Source of the DNA: Lepisosteus oculatus
Taxonomy: Eukaryota > Chordata > Actinopteri > Semionotiformes > Lepisosteidae
Assembly (NCBI RefSeq): GCF_040954835.1
Contig: NC_090714.1
Location: 6,932,501-6,996,500, forward strand
Length of the DNA: 64,000 bases
Direction of reading: 5' to 3'
Both the position numbers and the translations under genes were made by a program. A model generated the notes under the pieces. It did no database searches. It was not told the origin of the DNA and saw nothing but the letters and a program-made list of their open reading frames with translations. Below are positions 61,501-64,000 of the stretch, piece after piece (position 1 is the stretch's first letter; every line of letters begins with the position of its first letter).

Positions 61501-62425
61501 AGCGCCGGTGGTGAAGCACAGCGACAACTGGGTCTGCCCATCTGCTGGAAAGAAGCTCTGTGGCACATAAGTGTCAGAGAGAGACAGGCAGGTGGACATT
61601 TAAGGGACAACACGAAGGTCACCACACTGTAACTTTTGAAGAATTGCTGCAGATCCAAAAGGATGGAATGAAATATGAACGACAAGAATGGCAAAGGTGC
61701 TACCGCCTCTGCTATTCTCCGGCACTTCTGTTTAATCCTCTACACACTGGGTTCCAGAAAAGGCGATACACCATAAAAAAAAAAACAAAGAAACATTTGT
61801 TTTTCTGCTGTCACTTTATTGTGGATATTTTTCCCCATGGCATGTGAACTTCACATGCGGTGTAATTTCTTTCTCATCTTTGTACTAATGTGCATTAAAT
61901 TGCATTTTCAGCGCCTTTGCTTGTAATCGTGAAATAGGGAGGCTGCTTTAATATGCAGTTCTGCATCTCATCATGATGTCATGAATATGAATTTGTCTCG
62001 GTTATCTGCAGGCACCAGGCCCCTGACTGTTGCTCAGCTTTGCATCCTAATTCCTTCCCGTCTCACTTTGGGTCTGCACAAACTTTCCAGCCCCATTTCG
62101 AAATCTACTTACTCACTGTCTGCTTTCAGACAGTGTGTGTTAAGTCTTTTTATATATACTGTATTGACTAAAGCTATGAATCCGAATGAGCTCCGATCTC
62201 TAAAACTGACCTTTATACTGTTACAAATAGAGGGTTAGGAAAAAAGACAATATTTCTTTAGGGGGGGTTATTAAAGGGGGTTAGTCAATAAGTAAAATAA
62301 TCATAGAAGATTTGGACTAGGATTTTGAGCTTAAAAGTTCTGTCTATGAACTGGTTAATATGATCACTCATCTACAGTATATAATATATTAGTTCAGGTG
62401 GGGAGCTGCGTCACCATGCGTAGGC

Positions 62426-62623
62426 TGCAAAGGAATAAGTAATAGGTCTATTCCCTGCTGAAAAAAAGAAGAAAGAAAACACAACGTTTTGGCCGTGGAG
62501 CCTTCTTCAGGAACTTCTTCACGAGCCTTCTTCTTCACCTGAAGAAGGCTCCACAGACGAAACGTTGTGTTTTCTTTCTTCTTTTTTTCAGCATGGAATA
62601 AACCTACTACTTGTTCCTTTGCA
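62426..62623. mobile_element. inverted-repeat element (family P), copy 2
   Basis: Same structure as copy 1: left arm ctgcaaaggaataagtaata, ttccctgctgaaaaaaagaa, cacaacgttttggccgtgga, and a right arm in reverse ending gcatggaataaacctactac and ttgttcctttgc. The middle has an extra imperfect cttcttcacgagccttcttc duplication. The left flank is gtggggagctgcgtcaccat plus gcgtaggc. Confidence 0.78.
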
Positions 62624-62690
62624 GTATATAATATTTTATTTATAATATAATATATAATATATATCATAATATAATATATTATTTGCTAGT
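62624..62690. repeat. AT-rich low-complexity tract
   Basis: TATAATATA-type sequence directly after family P copy 2, a likely insertion or slippage-prone site. Confidence 0.8.
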
Positions 62691-64000
62691 AGTATTAATT
62701 TAGTGAATAAACTACTGGATCAATAAGCATCTTTCTAACCTTGACAATATAAATGTGTTCACCTAAAACGCTTTAATACTAGTTTAAGATCAATACTGTC
62801 ACATTTTGTATCATTTTTTGATCTGTTGTCTTCTGTTTTTTTTAATCATTACAGTTAGCAGTAGTTACCACTTAGCCTTTAATTCTGAAAGTAATTAAAT
62901 GAGTAAGAAGCTATGTAAATGGTTTTTTTTCTTTCCTTTTCTTGGTGCATGTATTAAAATGACAGTAGATACTTAGTCATCATCAGTCATTTAGTAGATG
63001 AATAAAAAGATCTTACAACCTGGAAAGAAGTGTTATAGCTTTGTGCCTAAAAATATGATGGCGTATTTATGTACCAGTAAGTGTGATTAGTAAGTAGCAG
63101 TTTGTTACTTTCCCACCACTGTCCTCTATTCTCCTCCGAAGCACAAAGTTACACTGTTGCACTCTTTAACAGTTTCCACTGGTACCAAAGGTTACAAAGC
63201 TGACCTTGTAGTTTTTATTTCATTTAACAAATGATCGACACTTAATAAATTGTGTTTTTCTTCTTCTTCTTTTAAAAGTAAATTTTACCAGGACATGCAG
63301 AAATCCATTTAAGAAGTTGGATTTACCTATTTAAGTGTAATAAATGCTTTAAAGCATTTGTGGACAAACCCAGCAAAGTATCACATTATTCCTTGCTGTT
63401 TGTTGCCTCAAAACATGTAATTAGTAATTAATCTTCCCATTATCCCCAAATTAGCTCAGCTCCCTTCCTCTGTGATCTTACAGCGCCAAGCATGGGACAT
63501 TGTAGGCTCTTTTCCACAACAGTTGGTTTTACATGATGACCTTTGTGCCACAGTGGCTGAGGACTGTTTTTCACTCTGCAAGAATGTCGTGGTCCACCGA
63601 GCTCAGGTGAGCTGACAGCACTGTGCGATTGCAGGGACCAGGAAAGCCACAGGAGGCGCTGTTGTGTGGTCACAGCTAATGGTGTTCCAGCTGATTTGAA
63701 AACTTCCATGCTTTAGCAGCACTTAGCCAGTTATTCATCCCCTCCAATTGAGAAATCCTGGTCAAAATGAGCTACAGCCTCACCCCAGACTGGAATCAGC
63801 AACATTGGGACTGATGTTAAAGTGCTATAAAAATCAGACTTGCCACACTATCATTACACAAACCCCAACAGGTTGTTTTCATCTTCCCTAAGGCTGGCAT
63901 AGTACACTAAGAGGCAGCTCTTATCTTTCTTCTTTAAGACCTGGCTGTCTCCTACAGAGCAAGCTCTTTAGAGTGGCAGAACTGCTGTGTGAATTTTCCA
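62691..64000. other. right-edge non-coding DNA
   Basis: AT-rich to 63400, then average composition. The 89-codon - strand frame at 63440-63709 has no recognised domain. No rhbdl1 exon is seen. Confidence 0.35.

Larger units (their letters stand above)
51529..64000 (+). other. rhbdl1 intron 2 (continues past the window)
   Basis: It begins with gtgagt at 51529. No third coding exon (expected to start around ISSKRSSSFKRA in the human protein, from memory) was found up to 64000. It contains a diverged direct repeat (52598-52649 and 53042-53092), a TIR element (53903-54191), an L2-like LINE end (56325-56420), family P fragments (57613-57725 and 62426-62623) and a 5S SINE (58060-58533). The stretches 54200-56320 and 58540-62400 hold nothing else supported. 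Confidence 0.65.

Overview
This is a vertebrate nuclear window, most likely from a ray-finned fish and plausibly a non-teleost such as a gar or bowfin. That placement is an inference. It rests on split exons with GT/AG junctions, a large load of 5S-rRNA-derived and tRNA-derived SINEs of fish type, and proteins close to but clearly diverged from the mammalian orthologues. No bacterial genes, operons, CRISPR arrays, viral genes or complete RNA genes were seen.

Layout. (1) 1-8.1 kb: the 3' end of rhot2 (Miro2), + strand, with the last four coding exons, the stop codon at 4844-4846 and several possible poly(A) signals. A short TTAA-flanked DNA transposon relic lies in one intron. (2) 8.1-10.7 kb: intergenic, with a CpG-rich stretch (about 9.0-9.9 kb) that could hold a promoter. 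(3) 10.7-12.6 kb: a single-exon linker histone H1.0 gene on the - strand with a CpG-rich upstream region. (4) 12.6-37.3 kb: a gene-poor interval dominated by SINEs, including a V-SINE nested inside a 5S SINE and a back-to-back 5S SINE pair just before the next promoter. (5) 37.3-64 kb: the 5' part of rhbdl1 (rhomboid-like 1 intramembrane protease), + strand. A CpG/CCAAT promoter leads to a 13-codon first coding exon, then a 13.5-kb intron, then a 53-codon exon 2. Exon 2 is directly preceded by a roughly 700-bp minisatellite. The catalytic rhomboid exons are not visible and should lie beyond the right edge.

The genes do not form a pathway. Miro2 is a tail-anchored outer-mitochondrial-membrane GTPase, H1.0 is a replication-independent linker histone, and RHBDL1 is a membrane protease-family protein with an N-terminal EF-hand-like region. 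From memory, human RHOT2 and RHBDL1 are neighbours on 16p13.3 and human H1-0 is on chromosome 22, so H1.0 sitting between them is the main synteny point of interest.

Most of the remaining novelty is in non-coding DNA: the minisatellite whose units each resemble a splice acceptor, an inverted-repeat element family, two terminal-inverted-repeat transposon relics, a perfect 21-bp-arm palindrome, and an intronic CpG island with a consensus RFX X-box. No convincing new molecular system was found.
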